Shown: positions 1 to 9,460 of the stretch, in pieces | Layout: every line of letters starts with the position of its first letter | Numbering within the stretch: position 1 is the first letter of the stretch | Position numbers and translations under genes: made by a program | Source of the DNA: Psychrobacillus sp044762855 | GTDB lineage: Bacteria; Bacillota; Bacilli; Bacillales_A; Planococcaceae | Direction of reading: 5' to 3' | DNA: 64,000 nucleotides | Assembly (NCBI RefSeq): GCF_044762855.1 | Contig: NZ_JBIWFB010000012.1 | Coordinates: forward strand, 51,575 to 115,574 | The notes under the pieces: generated by a model | Seen by the model: only the letters and a program-made list of their open reading frames with translations | What the model was told of the DNA's origin: nothing | Database searches by the model: none

Positions 1-557
1 GTTTCTCCTTGTGCATGTAGGGCAGCAAATAAAATAGCAGACTTCACTTGTGCACTCGCAACAGGCATTTGGTAATGAATAGACGCTAAATTTGTTCCTT
101 CCACCGCAATTGGCGTAAATTGTCCATTTTCTCGACCAATTAACTTCGCGCCCATTTGCTTTAACGGATCTGTTACTCGTTTCATCGGTCTCTTTTGAAT
201 CGACTCGTCACCAATGAGAACAGATGACACGTTGGAACCTGCGAGAATTCCAAGCATAAGGCGTGTTGTCGTACCAGAGTTACCAGTATATAAAATCTCG
301 TTAGGCTCTTTCCACGCTTGAATGCCGTTACTCTCGATATGAACATTTTCTTCTTCTACCATAATTTCGACACCAAGCTTTTGGAAGCAGTCAATCGTCG
401 CTAGGCAATCATCACTTAGTAAGAAGCCTTCCACCGTAGTGGTACCTTCAGCCATTGCTCCAAACATAATAGAGCGATGGGATACAGACTTGTCTCCAGG
501 AATTCGCAAAGTTCCTTGTAAGGAAGGCTGTTTGTAGTCCAATACTTTACTCGTCAT
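1..557 (-). CDS. aroA: 3-phosphoshikimate 1-carboxyvinyltransferase (EPSP synthase), 5' part only
   Basis: This enzyme joins shikimate-3-phosphate and phosphoenolpyruvate, the sixth step of the shikimate pathway. The N-terminal 185 residues are present and the rest lies beyond the left edge. The N-terminal motif GDKSVSHRSIMFGA and the later GNSGTTTRLMLGIL are the conserved substrate-binding loops of the family. The ATG at 557 is preceded by AAGGAGGAAG, and 12 bases separate it from the tyrA stop, so it is the last visible member of the aroC-aroB-aroH-hisC-tyrA-aroA operon. B. subtilis has the same gene (named aroE there) at the same place. Confidence 0.95.
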   Translation of the reverse strand, partial: MTSKVLDYKQPSLQGTLRIPGDKSVSHRSIMFGAMAEGTTTVEGFLLSDDCLATIDCFQKLGVEIMVEEENVHIESNGIQAWKEPNEILYTGNSGTTTRLMLGILAGSNVSSVLIGDESIQKRPMKRVTDPLKQMGAKLIGRENGQFTPIAVEGTNLASIHYQMPVASAQVKSAILFAALHAQGE

Positions 558-569
558 CCTTCTTCCTCC

Positions 570-1670
570 TTAAGAAATATACGTGTCAAATGTCGTGTTT
601 TTGGCAATGCATTGGACCGCTTTCGCACGATCTTCTGTCGTTTGAAAACTAATGACCAAAATTCCAAAAACGTCTACGCGGGTTTCCACAATTCGCAAAT
701 TCGTAATACTAATACTGTCTTTGGCTAAGTAGCCTGTAATTTCTGAAATAACCCCTGGATAATCAGGAACATCGACATACAAATCAAATACAGAAAACAT
801 CGCCCCTTGTGCGGTGATCGGCAGTTCATCTCGCACTTGTTTGGCCGTTTGAAAATAATTTTCAATATCTTCTTCATCTGCGTGAAGCAATAGATTTTGC
901 AGATTAATCATCTCTTCTGTCCACATTTGCAATTGATCACTAAGTTCCTGGCGATTTTGAACGGTTATATCCCGCCACATAATTGGATTTGCCGAAGCGA
1001 TACGCGTTAAATCGCGGAACCCCCCTGCTGCAAGTTGTTTTGTGAATGGAAATTTTTCATTTTCCCCTGCCAGTTGGTGCACTAATGATGCCGCAACTAG
1101 ATGTGGAAAGTGACTGACAACTGCCGTCATATGGTCATGTTCTTCTGCATTCACTTGGACGATTTTCGCTTTTGTTACTTGCAATAAATTCGTCAGTATC
1201 GCAACGATTTCTTTATCTTCATCTGGAAATGGAGTTAGCAAATAGTAGGCATTTTCAAAGAGATGCGCTCTAGCTGCCTCAACCCCACTTTTATGCGAGC
1301 CGGCCATTGGATGACCGCCGATAAACGTAATGCCTCGCTCTTTTAATGTGCGTGCTGCTTTCATTATTTCATTTTTTGTACTGCCCGTATCAGTCACTAT
1401 AACTTGGTCTTTTAGGTTCCAGGTCGATAACTCGTTCATCAGACGAATCGTTTCATTGACAGGAGTAGCAAAAACGATAACATCTGCAATTTCAGCCGCC
1501 TCTTTTATATGAACTGCCATTTCATCAATAACACCTATTCTTTTCGCTGTTCGAAGTGATGGTGCATGGGCGTCATAACCGATTATTGTCACATGTTCGT
1601 TCCGCTTTAAACCAAGGGCAAGTGAGCCTCCTATTAGACCAAGCCCAATGATGAAAATCGTTTGTTTCAT
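570..1670 (-). CDS. tyrA: prephenate dehydrogenase with C-terminal ACT domain
   Basis: It converts prephenate to 4-hydroxyphenylpyruvate with NAD+, the committed step to tyrosine. The protein has 366 residues. A Rossmann glycine motif GLGLIGG is at residues 9-15, and the middle part carries GGHPMAGSHKSG, typical of bacterial prephenate dehydrogenases. The last 70 or so residues contain an ACT domain (DVPDYPGVISEI), usually a feedback sensor for an aromatic amino acid. The start ATG overlaps the hisC stop by one base (TAATG), so translation is probably coupled. Length and order match B. subtilis tyrA. Confidence 0.95.
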   Translation of the reverse strand: MKQTIFIIGLGLIGGSLALGLKRNEHVTIIGYDAHAPSLRTAKRIGVIDEMAVHIKEAAEIADVIVFATPVNETIRLMNELSTWNLKDQVIVTDTGSTKNEIMKAARTLKERGITFIGGHPMAGSHKSGVEAARAHLFENAYYLLTPFPDEDKEIVAILTNLLQVTKAKIVQVNAEEHDHMTAVVSHFPHLVAASLVHQLAGENEKFPFTKQLAAGGFRDLTRIASANPIMWRDITVQNRQELSDQLQMWTEEMINLQNLLLHADEEDIENYFQTAKQVRDELPITAQGAMFSVFDLYVDVPDYPGVISEITGYLAKDSISITNLRIVETRVDVFGILVISFQTTEDRAKAVQCIAKNTTFDTYIS

Positions 1671-2770
1671 TACAAAACGCCTTCCTCTTTTAACACTTCA
1701 TCTAATTTTTGTAGTAATTCTGTGTTTTGTGCCTCTGTTCCAATAGTGATTCGAAGATAACCTGGTTTCCCAAGTGCATTTCCGCTTCGAACGATAAAAC
1801 CACGTTTCATCAATCCTTGGAACACTGCGTCACTATCTGCTTTCACTTCCATGAACACAAAGTTTGTGTGAGAAGGATAGAAATGGAGATTACGCTGCGC
1901 ACAGTATGCTTCATATTGTGCTTTTCCAGCATTATTTTTTTCCCTACACGATTCGATAAACGCTTGGTCTTCTAAGCCGATAATCGCTACGGATTGGCTT
2001 AATACTGTGTTATTAAATGGTTCACGTGTTGGCTCTAACTGACTAATAACTTCTTCTGAACCAATAGCATACCCTACACGGAAACTAGCTAAGCCGTATG
2101 CTTTAGAGAAAGTACGCATGATTAATACGTTTGGATGTTTATCCAATAAGTGAATCGAGTCTTCGTACGTTTCATCTGTTATGTATTCGGTATAAGCTTC
2201 ATCTAAAACGATTAATACATCATTTGGTACCTTTTCCACGAATGCTTTAATTTTATCACTAGCAATAAGTGTTCCCGTTGGATTATTCGGGTTACAAATC
2301 CATACGATTGCTGTGTTTTCATCGATCGCATCTGCCATTTTATCTAAATCATGTTCACCGTTTGGAAGTAAAGGAACCGTTTTGACTTCTGCTCCTTCTA
2401 CGATAGCATTATGTTTGTATTGGCCGAATGTAATATCAGCTACTACTGTATTTAAACCTGGCTGAAGTAGTGCTCTTGAAACGATTAATATATTCTCATC
2501 TGAACCATTTCCAAATAATAATTGTTTTTCTGAAACGTTCACATGTTTTGCTACAGCTGTGCGAAGTTTTGATGCATAGCCATCTGGGTAAATAGCAAAG
2601 TCGAAACTTGCACTATCCAAGTATTCTTTTACTTTAGGAGATGCCCCGTAAGGATTTTCGTTCGATGCAAGCTTAGTTACAGTTTCTAAGTTGAACATTT
2701 TTTTTACTCCGTCTGTTGTTTTTCCTGGTTGGTATGCTTGTAAGCCAGCAATTTGTTTTTTGAATTTCAT
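1670..2770 (-). CDS. hisC: histidinol-phosphate / aromatic aminotransferase
   Basis: A PLP-dependent class I/II aminotransferase of 366 residues. In Bacillus the aro-cluster hisC product works in histidine synthesis and also transaminates aromatic keto acids for tyrosine and phenylalanine. The Schiff-base lysine is Lys223 in SKAYGLASFRVGYAIG; the NPNNPTGT and LDEAYTEY motifs are present. It sits between aroH and tyrA. In B. subtilis the trp genes lie just upstream of hisC; here only 24 non-coding bases separate it from aroH. The ATG start has a GGAG just upstream. Confidence 0.95.
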   Translation of the reverse strand: MKFKKQIAGLQAYQPGKTTDGVKKMFNLETVTKLASNENPYGASPKVKEYLDSASFDFAIYPDGYASKLRTAVAKHVNVSEKQLLFGNGSDENILIVSRALLQPGLNTVVADITFGQYKHNAIVEGAEVKTVPLLPNGEHDLDKMADAIDENTAIVWICNPNNPTGTLIASDKIKAFVEKVPNDVLIVLDEAYTEYITDETYEDSIHLLDKHPNVLIMRTFSKAYGLASFRVGYAIGSEEVISQLEPTREPFNNTVLSQSVAIIGLEDQAFIESCREKNNAGKAQYEAYCAQRNLHFYPSHTNFVFMEVKADSDAVFQGLMKRGFIVRSGNALGKPGYLRITIGTEAQNTELLQKLDEVLKEEGVL

Positions 2771-2794
2771 GTGAAAGCTCCTCGTTTCTTATTA

Positions 2795-3157
2795 TTATTT
2801 GACTAAGTCAGGTCTTAATATAACCGCATCATTTAAATAGATATGCTGGATATCTTGCTGTTTTTTATCGGTATTGATATGCATTAAAAGCCTTACACAC
2901 TTTTCTAGTGCGTTTGGAACATCCATTTCATGTGTACACATTACCGGTACATACGTCCATCCTTCTAAACTTCTCACTGCTCTTGCAGGGAATGCGGATG
3001 TAATATCTGTCGTCGTTGAAATGATGACGGATGCTATGTCTTCTGGTTGGACATCATTTGCTTTTGCCATTTCTTGTACTAGTCGCGCAGTTTCTATCAA
3101 TACTTCTTCATTTGAATCTGCCGATACAGTTGTTGCGCCTCTAACTCCTCTGAACAT
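2795..3157 (-). CDS. aroH: monofunctional chorismate mutase, AroH class
   Basis: It rearranges chorismate to prephenate, feeding tyrosine and phenylalanine synthesis. The 120-residue length is typical of the trimeric AroH class. The residues known as catalytic in B. subtilis (Arg7, Glu78, Arg90, Tyr108) align with Arg6 (FRGVRGATT), Glu77 (HEMDVP), Arg89 and Tyr107 here. The aroB stop codon follows the aroH reading start directly upstream (no gap), so the two are probably co-translated. The C-terminal AVILRPDL motif is conserved. Confidence 0.95.
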   Translation of the reverse strand: MFRGVRGATTVSADSNEEVLIETARLVQEMAKANDVQPEDIASVIISTTTDITSAFPARAVRSLEGWTYVPVMCTHEMDVPNALEKCVRLLMHINTDKKQQDIQHIYLNDAVILRPDLVK

Positions 3158-4246
3158 CTACATTCCCTCCTTGATCCACTTTCTCAATTGCTCGTCACAA
3201 TTTTGCACTTCACTCATCGAAATAACTTGGACGAACGGCTCTCCAATTTCTTGAAGTAAGGCAAAATGGAGTTCTCCGTTCGTTGTTTTCTTGTCTTTTA
3301 ACATAAATTCTGCTAATCGCTCAAACGGACAATCTAGTACATGCTTGAAATTGTATCCTAGTTTACTGGCAAGTTCATATACTTTGTGGGCATAATCTGC
3401 TGCTACATTTCCGTTCATTTCACTTAGCATTAAGGCAGGAATCATACCGATCATGACTGCTTCGCCATGCGTAATCTTCCCATAACCTACAGTCGCCTCG
3501 ATGGCATGTCCATATGTATGGCCAAAATTTAAATATTTGCGATACGATTGCTCTTTTTCATCCAATTCCACGATATGTGCTTTCACTCGAATACCTTTTT
3601 CGATCCATTGTAATAACGCTTCTTTGTCGATCGATTCGAGGTCAGGTAATGCAAAAAATTCATTTACCCACTTTGGATCACTAATTAATGCGTGTTTAAT
3701 CACTTCCGCTAGACCTGAACGTACTTCGTTTGTTGGTAAAGTAGCTAAAAAATGAAAATCGTAAATGACCGCTTGTGGCTGATAAAAAGCACCAATCATA
3801 TTCTTGCCGTTAGGATGATTGATAGCAGTCTTTCCGCCAACTGCACTATCATGCGCTAAAATGGTCGTAGGTATTTGATAAAATGGAATCCCACGCATAA
3901 ATGTAGCCGCAACAAATCCCGTCAAATCCCCTACTGCTCCCCCACCTAATGCAAATAGCACGGAATTCCTCGAACAGTTTTCTGTTAGTAAAAATGTTTG
4001 AACATCAAAATATGACTCAAATGTTTTACACGCTTCTCCATTTGGCACGATATATACTTTAAATGGGAACGTAAAATGCTCTCGAACATATTGTTCATGT
4101 AGACTCCAAACATGCTCATCCGTAATAATCACAAGCTGATCCGCTTTTTCAAGTGCTGCTTTATACTGGACACAAAAGTCCTGTAATATATTTTCTCCTA
4201 AATGCACTTCATACGAGGCATCGGTTGTTTTTACCGGGATATTCAC
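3158..4246 (-). CDS. aroB: 3-dehydroquinate synthase
   Basis: It cyclises DAHP to 3-dehydroquinate using NAD+ and a divalent metal, the second shikimate step. The protein has 362 residues. The GGGAVGDLTGFVAATFMRG glycine loop, GGKTAINHPNGKNMIGAF and the metal-binding NFGHTYGHAIE are all present. It is three bases downstream of aroC and abuts aroH, so it is part of the aro operon. Confidence 0.96.
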   Translation of the reverse strand: MNIPVKTTDASYEVHLGENILQDFCVQYKAALEKADQLVIITDEHVWSLHEQYVREHFTFPFKVYIVPNGEACKTFESYFDVQTFLLTENCSRNSVLFALGGGAVGDLTGFVAATFMRGIPFYQIPTTILAHDSAVGGKTAINHPNGKNMIGAFYQPQAVIYDFHFLATLPTNEVRSGLAEVIKHALISDPKWVNEFFALPDLESIDKEALLQWIEKGIRVKAHIVELDEKEQSYRKYLNFGHTYGHAIEATVGYGKITHGEAVMIGMIPALMLSEMNGNVAADYAHKVYELASKLGYNFKHVLDCPFERLAEFMLKDKKTTNGELHFALLQEIGEPFVQVISMSEVQNCDEQLRKWIKEGM

Positions 4247-4249
4247 AAT

Positions 4250-5431
4250 TTAAAACCCCTTTGTATAAGCTCGATGTCTTTCTATTTCTGCTTTTAATGA
4301 ATCCATTTTATCGCCGTTAAATGTATCTAATAGAGCTTGCGCGATTTCCCATGCAATGACTGCCTCAGCAACGACAGACGCTGCTGGTACTGCACAGCTA
4401 TCAGATCGTTCAATACTTGCTTTAAAAGGTTCTTTTGTATCGATATCGACGCTTTGTAGCGGCTTATAAAGCGTTGGAATTGGTTTCATCACACCACGTA
4501 CTACGATTGGCATTCCTGTCGACATACCGCCCTCTAAACCACCTAGACGATTCGTATCGCGCGTATATCCTTCTTCCTCACTCCAAGAAATTTGGTCATG
4601 GACTTGACTTCCAAATAAATTCGCCATTTCAAACCCTAGTCCAATTTCTACACCTTTGAATGCATTGATACTCATCATAGCCATCGCTAGTTTCGCATCC
4701 AGTTTACGATCATAATGCACATAGCTCCCTACACCTGCTGGCATACCGGAAATGATTACTTCGACGACACCACCGATTGTATCTCCTGCTTTTTTCGCAT
4801 TGTCGATTGCTTCCACCATTTTTTCTGAAGCTTCAGAATCCAAACAATAAACTGGGTCCGCTTCGACAACTTCGCGAATCTCTTCGATCGTTTTACCGGT
4901 AGCTAGACTTAAATCCGCTTCAATTCCGCCAATTTTCGTTACATGGGCAACAATGGAAATACCTAACTCGCTTAGTAATTGTTTTGCCACTGCTCCTACT
5001 GCAACTCTGACAGTTGTTTCACGTGCAGAAGAACGCTCTAATACATTGCGTAAATCGCGATGTCCATATTTCATACCACCAACTAAATCGGCATGCCCCG
5101 GACGTGGTCTTGTAATTTGGCGTTTAATATCTTCTGGATCAATTTCTTCTCCAAGTGGTTCAATGCCCATAATATTCGTCCAATGTTTCCAATCATCATT
5201 GTTTACTACAAGACAAACTGGTGATCCTAGCGATTTACCGTGGCGCACTCCTGCCGTAATGGCTACAGTATCCTTTTCAATCTGCATTCTTCTTCCACGA
5301 CCGTGGCCACCTTGGCGACGTTTCAATTCCTTATTTATCTGTTCACTCGTAATTTCTAATTGGGCTGGTAACCCTTCAATAATTGCTGTAAGTTGTGGTC
5401 CATGTGACTCACCTGCTGTTAAATAACGCAC
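4250..5431 (-). CDS. aroC: chorismate synthase
   Basis: It makes chorismate from EPSP with reduced FMN, the last shikimate step. The N terminus RYLTAGESHGPQL and the motif RPRPGHADLVGGMKYGHRD are family signatures. I chose the GTG at 5431 as the start: AAGGGGG lies eight bases upstream and the resulting start matches the family. A longer reading frame begins at a TTG six codons upstream, but it would put the ribosome-binding site inside the gene. The product is 393 residues. It opens the aro operon in this order; cheR lies upstream behind a terminator. The B. subtilis name is aroF. Confidence 0.95.
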   Translation of the reverse strand: MRYLTAGESHGPQLTAIIEGLPAQLEITSEQINKELKRRQGGHGRGRRMQIEKDTVAITAGVRHGKSLGSPVCLVVNNDDWKHWTNIMGIEPLGEEIDPEDIKRQITRPRPGHADLVGGMKYGHRDLRNVLERSSARETTVRVAVGAVAKQLLSELGISIVAHVTKIGGIEADLSLATGKTIEEIREVVEADPVYCLDSEASEKMVEAIDNAKKAGDTIGGVVEVIISGMPAGVGSYVHYDRKLDAKLAMAMMSINAFKGVEIGLGFEMANLFGSQVHDQISWSEEEGYTRDTNRLGGLEGGMSTGMPIVVRGVMKPIPTLYKPLQSVDIDTKEPFKASIERSDSCAVPAASVVAEAVIAWEIAQALLDTFNGDKMDSLKAEIERHRAYTKGF

Positions 5432-5502
5432 AACACTTTCCCCCTTCAACTCGCTAAAGTATTTGTATTCAACTATAACATAAAAACTATTTCAAAGTAT
5501 AG

Positions 5503-5531
5503 AAGAAAACCGTCCAAATTTTTTGGACAGT
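5503..5531 (-). terminator. intrinsic terminator after cheR
   Basis: On the minus strand a CTGTCCAAA/TTTGGACGG stem is followed by TTTTCTTC. It begins directly after the cheR stop and separates cheR from the aro operon. Confidence 0.75.
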
Positions 5532-6302
5532 TCATTTTTTCCGATAAAAAAACGTATCTTCTGTTTCAAACCCATATTTCCCAGGATTGAAAATCTGTTC
5601 GGTACTACCGACAAATAGGATCCCACCTGATTTAAGTGAGTCACTAAAGCTTTGATAGATTTGATCCTTCGCATCTTCCGTAAAATAAATCATGACGTTT
5701 CGACAGATAATCAAATCAAAATTCTTTTCATATGTATCCTTTAATAAATTATGTTTTTTAAATGTAACGGTCTTTTTAATCGCATCATCCACTTTATAAA
5801 AGGCTGCTTGTTTCTCGAAATATTTCGACTTCATATTAGCCGGAACTTCCGCTAGCGAACGTTCTGGATAAATTCCTACCTTTGCACGTCCGATTGCATT
5901 TTCATCTAAATCTGTCGCAAGAATTGAGATTTGCGAAAGGGGTAGATGATTAGACAGCACCATAGCAGTCGTATAAGGCTCTTCTCCAGTCGAACATGCG
6001 GCACTCCATATTTTTAATCGTTTGTTCTCTGCTAGTAGTTTAGGAAATATTTTCTGTTCTAAAACATCCCAGCGTTTGGCATTTCGATAAAATTCCGATA
6101 CATTAATCGTCATTCTATCTAGAAACTCATTTAATAAATCTCTATCTTTGTCTAGCGCCTGAAAGAAATCGACAAAGTTATTAAATCCTTTTTTTTCGTA
6201 TAAGGAAGTTAGGCGCCGCTTCATTTGTGCTTCTTTATATGCTGCTAGATCAATTCCTGTTTTTCGTTTAATGGAATCTACAAACTTAATATAGTCTGGC
6301 AA
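5532..6302 (-). CDS. cheR: chemotaxis protein methyltransferase CheR
   Basis: It methylates glutamates of chemoreceptors using S-adenosylmethionine. The 256-residue protein has the N-terminal CheR helical domain and then the SAM-binding motif IWSAACSTGEEPYT, followed by DLIICRNVMIYF and GGILFVGSTEQI, all typical. The start is a TTG with AAAGGA about ten bases upstream. It lies between ndk and aroC as in B. subtilis. No other chemotaxis gene is nearby, so the location reflects inherited order rather than a chemotaxis operon. Confidence 0.93.
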   Translation of the reverse strand: MPDYIKFVDSIKRKTGIDLAAYKEAQMKRRLTSLYEKKGFNNFVDFFQALDKDRDLLNEFLDRMTINVSEFYRNAKRWDVLEQKIFPKLLAENKRLKIWSAACSTGEEPYTTAMVLSNHLPLSQISILATDLDENAIGRAKVGIYPERSLAEVPANMKSKYFEKQAAFYKVDDAIKKTVTFKKHNLLKDTYEKNFDLIICRNVMIYFTEDAKDQIYQSFSDSLKSGGILFVGSTEQIFNPGKYGFETEDTFFYRKK

Positions 6303-6365
6303 CTGACATCGTTCCTTTCCATAGACCTGTATCTAGTATATCGCATTCTGACCGTTTCGAATATA

Positions 6366-6405
6366 GAAAAAGACAGACAAATGTGAACACTTGTCTGTCT
6401 TTTTA
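6366..6405 (-). terminator. intrinsic terminator after ndk
   Basis: A 14-bp perfect stem AAAAAGACAGACAA with its complement and a ten-base loop; on the minus strand it ends in TTTTTC. It lies between ndk and cheR. Confidence 0.85.
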
Positions 6406-6415
6406 TTAGTAATAA

Positions 6416-6862
6416 TTAATTAATCCAGTTGTTAGCGTCTTTTGCGTAAGCAACTAATTCTTCTTGTTTGAAGAATAGACCGATTTCGCGTTCAGCGCTT
6501 TCCGGTGAGTCAGAACCGTGGATAATGTTTTTACCAACAGTTACTGCGAAGTCTCCACGGATAGTTCCTGGAGCTGATTCTTTAGGGTTTGTAGCACCCA
6601 TCATAAGACGAGCTGTTGAAATAACATTTTCACCTTCCCAAACCATTGCGAAAACTGGTCCGGAAGTGATGAATTCTACTAATTCACCAAAGAATGGGCG
6701 TTCTTTATGCTCGCCGTAATGTTGTTCAGCTAATTCAGTTGGAATTTGCATTAATTTTGCTCCAACTAATTGATATCCTTTTTTCTCAAAACGACTTACG
6801 ATTTCACCGATTAAGTTACGTTGTACGCCGTCAGGTTTTACCATTAAAAATGTTTTTTCCAT
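6416..6862 (-). CDS. ndk: nucleoside diphosphate kinase
   Basis: It transfers the gamma-phosphate of ATP to nucleoside diphosphates. The N terminus EKTFLMVKPDGVQRNLIG and the active-site segment NIIHGSDSPESAEREIGLFF, with the phospho-acceptor histidine, identify it. The product is about 148 residues. Two adjacent ATG codons (6865 and 6862) follow GAGGAG; the second has the better eight-base spacing. A GTG two codons further up lies too close to that site. It follows hepT and ends at a strong terminator. Confidence 0.96.
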   Translation of the reverse strand: MEKTFLMVKPDGVQRNLIGEIVSRFEKKGYQLVGAKLMQIPTELAEQHYGEHKERPFFGELVEFITSGPVFAMVWEGENVISTARLMMGATNPKESAPGTIRGDFAVTVGKNIIHGSDSPESAEREIGLFFKQEELVAYAKDANNWIN

Positions 6863-6943
6863 CATTAACACTCCTCAAATAAATATAATGGGCTGAAATT
6901 CTCCACCGTTAAAAATAGTATCACTAAGATCTACAATTTTCAA

Positions 6944-7918
6944 TTAAAACTTACGTTTACCCATAAATAGCGCAATATTTTGCAAAGATTTTTTTGCAGA
7001 ATTCGCAGGTAATTGTTTCACTTCACTTAAAGCTTTTTGTAAATATAGATTACTTAGTTGTTTGGCCTTCGTCATGCCATCTGATTGACGAATTGCCTTT
7101 AATAGTATTTGTCGATCAGTAGCAGAAATCGTCCCTTCCAACATGGCATGGAGTAATGGGGCAACTGCAGGCTCATCTTTTGCATATAGCACTGGTAACG
7201 TAATATTCCCTTGCAATAAATCACTTCCAGCTGGCTTGCCTAATTGCTCATCAGTCGAGACAATGTCTAATATATCATCGATAATTTGGAAGGACATCCC
7301 GACATAATAACCAAATAGTTTTAAATGCCTGATTGTTTTAGCATCCGTTCCAGATGCGATTGCACCTAACTCACAACTCGCAGAGATTAAGATAGCGGTT
7401 TTACGCTTTATCCTTCTCAAATAATCCCTTACTGTTTGGTCTAATAAGCGTTTATCTTCCACTTGAATAATCTCGCCAATGCAAAGCTCTATCATGGTGT
7501 GAGATAACACTTCATGTGCGTATGTATTTTGTACTTCTGTTATGTATTCCATCGCTTTCGCAAAAAGAAAATCTCCTGTGTACATTGCCACTCGATTATT
7601 CCATTGCGCTTTGACCGTTTCCCTACCTCTTCTTGTTTCTGCGTCGTCTATCACATCGTCATGTACAAGAGAAGCCATATGTATCAGTTCTATCGGAACA
7701 GCAACATGTTTAATGGAGTCAATCGAGTAATTTCCGAACTTCGCTGCAAGTAGAACAAAAACGGGTCGAATTCGTTTTCCTCCAGCGAGAAGTAAATGAA
7801 GAGAGGCTTCATTCAATAAGGGAGAGGAAGAATTCACAGCTACTGCTAGCTCTTTTTCTATGACTTCTAAATCCGATTTTAAATCGGAATAAAGTAATTT
7901 CAACTTCATCTTATCCAC
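6944..7918 (-). CDS. hepT: heptaprenyl diphosphate synthase, catalytic component II
   Basis: The catalytic subunit of the two-component synthase that makes the C35 side chain of menaquinone-7; it works with HepS. Both aspartate-rich motifs are present: DDVIDD at residues 87-92 and DDILD at 214-218. The basic GGKRIRP motif near residue 46-52 is typical. The product is 324 residues. A GTG start at 7918 follows GGGGGAAGG; an ATG three codons further in is possible. The hepS-menG-hepT order is that of B. subtilis. Confidence 0.94.
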   Translation of the reverse strand: MDKMKLKLLYSDLKSDLEVIEKELAVAVNSSSPLLNEASLHLLLAGGKRIRPVFVLLAAKFGNYSIDSIKHVAVPIELIHMASLVHDDVIDDAETRRGRETVKAQWNNRVAMYTGDFLFAKAMEYITEVQNTYAHEVLSHTMIELCIGEIIQVEDKRLLDQTVRDYLRRIKRKTAILISASCELGAIASGTDAKTIRHLKLFGYYVGMSFQIIDDILDIVSTDEQLGKPAGSDLLQGNITLPVLYAKDEPAVAPLLHAMLEGTISATDRQILLKAIRQSDGMTKAKQLSNLYLQKALSEVKQLPANSAKKSLQNIALFMGKRKF

Positions 7919-7938
7919 AGATCCAAACCTTCCCCCAC

Positions 7939-8643
7939 TTAAATATCTTTTTTGAAACCAATATGTCTTGCTGCTGCACCACCACTATATGGCTTACTCG
8001 TTACACGTTCCATGCCAACTTGTTCAAATAATTTTGTTAGTTCCGCTCTATTTGGAAAGTCTTTCGCTGATTCCTGTAACCAGGAATATTCTTTATAACT
8101 TTTTGCAAATAGTTTACCAAACATCGGCATTATATAACGGAAGTATAGTCGAAATCCGGCATTGAAAATTTTAGAATCTGGATGGGATGTTTCTAAGCAG
8201 ACAATCATACCACCGGGTTTTGCAACTCGATTCATTTCACTAAGCACTTGTTTATAATCCGGCACATTTCGAAGACCAAACCCAATAGTGACATAATCGA
8301 ATGTGTTGTCTTCAAAAGGTAACTCCATTGCATTTCCTTGCAATAAATCAATTTGTGAAATGTTTTTCACTTTTTCTTTGCCGACATTCAGCATATTTTG
8401 ACTGAAATCTAGCCCTGTTACTCTTCCAGTTGGGCCAGTTGCATCTGCTAAAGCAATTGTCCAGTCAGCAGTACCACAGCATACATCTAATGCAGCACTA
8501 CCTGTTTTCACTTGCATTGCTTTCATCGTGTCACTACGCCATATTTTATGTTGTTGAAAACTGATGACAGAGTTCATCGAATCATAATTATCTGAAATTT
8601 TTTCAAATACTTCATGTACATGTTGTTCTTTTGATTTTCCCAC
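7939..8643 (-). CDS. menG: demethylmenaquinone methyltransferase
   Basis: It adds the ring methyl group in the last step of menaquinone synthesis (UbiE/MenG family). The 234-residue protein carries the SAM motif LDVCCGTADWTIALA, followed by GLDFSQNML and YVTIGFGLRNV, all strongly conserved. The GTG start follows GAGAAGG. It is only three bases downstream of hepS, within the quinone side-chain operon. Confidence 0.95.
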   Translation of the reverse strand: MGKSKEQHVHEVFEKISDNYDSMNSVISFQQHKIWRSDTMKAMQVKTGSAALDVCCGTADWTIALADATGPTGRVTGLDFSQNMLNVGKEKVKNISQIDLLQGNAMELPFEDNTFDYVTIGFGLRNVPDYKQVLSEMNRVAKPGGMIVCLETSHPDSKIFNAGFRLYFRYIMPMFGKLFAKSYKEYSWLQESAKDFPNRAELTKLFEQVGMERVTSKPYSGGAAARHIGFKKDI

Positions 8644-8646
8644 CGT

Positions 8647-9408
8647 TTAACCTTCTCTCAACTGCGTTTCCAGCGAACGTTTAGTTACCCGCTCCACGAT
8701 AGCATGTTTGACATGATCTTTTAATAATTCCGAAGAACGGACGTCTTGTATTAAATCGTTTTCTATTTTTTTCACTTCCGCTTGAAGTAAGTTTATATTC
8801 GATTTCAAGACAGAAGATTTATCGATATATAGTGTAACTTCCATTCGTTCATAAGCAGCAATCTCTTTTTTCAATGATGCTAGTAATAACGCTTCTTTCA
8901 TGAAAAATACATATTCATGATAAGAGTAGTACTCCATAAATTGTTCGATCGGTTTACTTACAATCAGTTGAATAGAACCTATCAGTTGTTCAAACGTATA
9001 GTTTTGTTTGTCGTAAAACCTCGTTTTGTGCTCCGTAATAGAAGTGACACATTCTGACAATTGTTGTATTAAATCTATCTTTTTATCTTTTGCTAATAGC
9101 TGATAATATTTCCCGCTGTAATAGTCTCCTGCTAGCACTTGTAATTGTTGTTCTCTCGACGTCGCATTTTGTTCTTTCACTAAATCATGTGAAGCAAGTG
9201 CCGAGAAAATCAGAGAAACCGCGAGTACAGAAATTCTTTCTGATTCGTTCCAATCTTCCCCATTGAGTAGTGGTAAAAGTGTAAAAAACAAACGTTCTTC
9301 ATCAATGATAGGAGTACCTGTATAGTTTAACAAAGTGCTTTGCCGAATTTGCATGAGGATGTCGCTTTTATATTGTTTTACCTGTTGTGTGATCATTGCT
9401 TCATTCAT
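8647..9408 (-). CDS. hepS: heptaprenyl diphosphate synthase, regulatory component I
   Basis: The non-catalytic partner of HepT. The family is poorly conserved and has no clear catalytic motif. The call rests on length (253 residues), mostly helical content and exact position between mtrB and menG, as in B. subtilis. The ATG at 9408 has GGAG nine bases upstream. Confidence 0.85.
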   Translation of the reverse strand: MNEAMITQQVKQYKSDILMQIRQSTLLNYTGTPIIDEERLFFTLLPLLNGEDWNESERISVLAVSLIFSALASHDLVKEQNATSREQQLQVLAGDYYSGKYYQLLAKDKKIDLIQQLSECVTSITEHKTRFYDKQNYTFEQLIGSIQLIVSKPIEQFMEYYSYHEYVFFMKEALLLASLKKEIAAYERMEVTLYIDKSSVLKSNINLLQAEVKKIENDLIQDVRSSELLKDHVKHAIVERVTKRSLETQLREG

Positions 9409-9460
9409 TACACTTTACTCCATTTCCCAACCGCGCTTACTTTACTTTAGTGTAGGTCTT

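Noticed and set aside
5432..5500. A TRAP-binding site upstream of aroC (TAG and GAG triplets)
   Set aside because: Only two or three G/UAG triplets are close enough together; a TRAP site needs about nine to eleven spaced by two or three bases.
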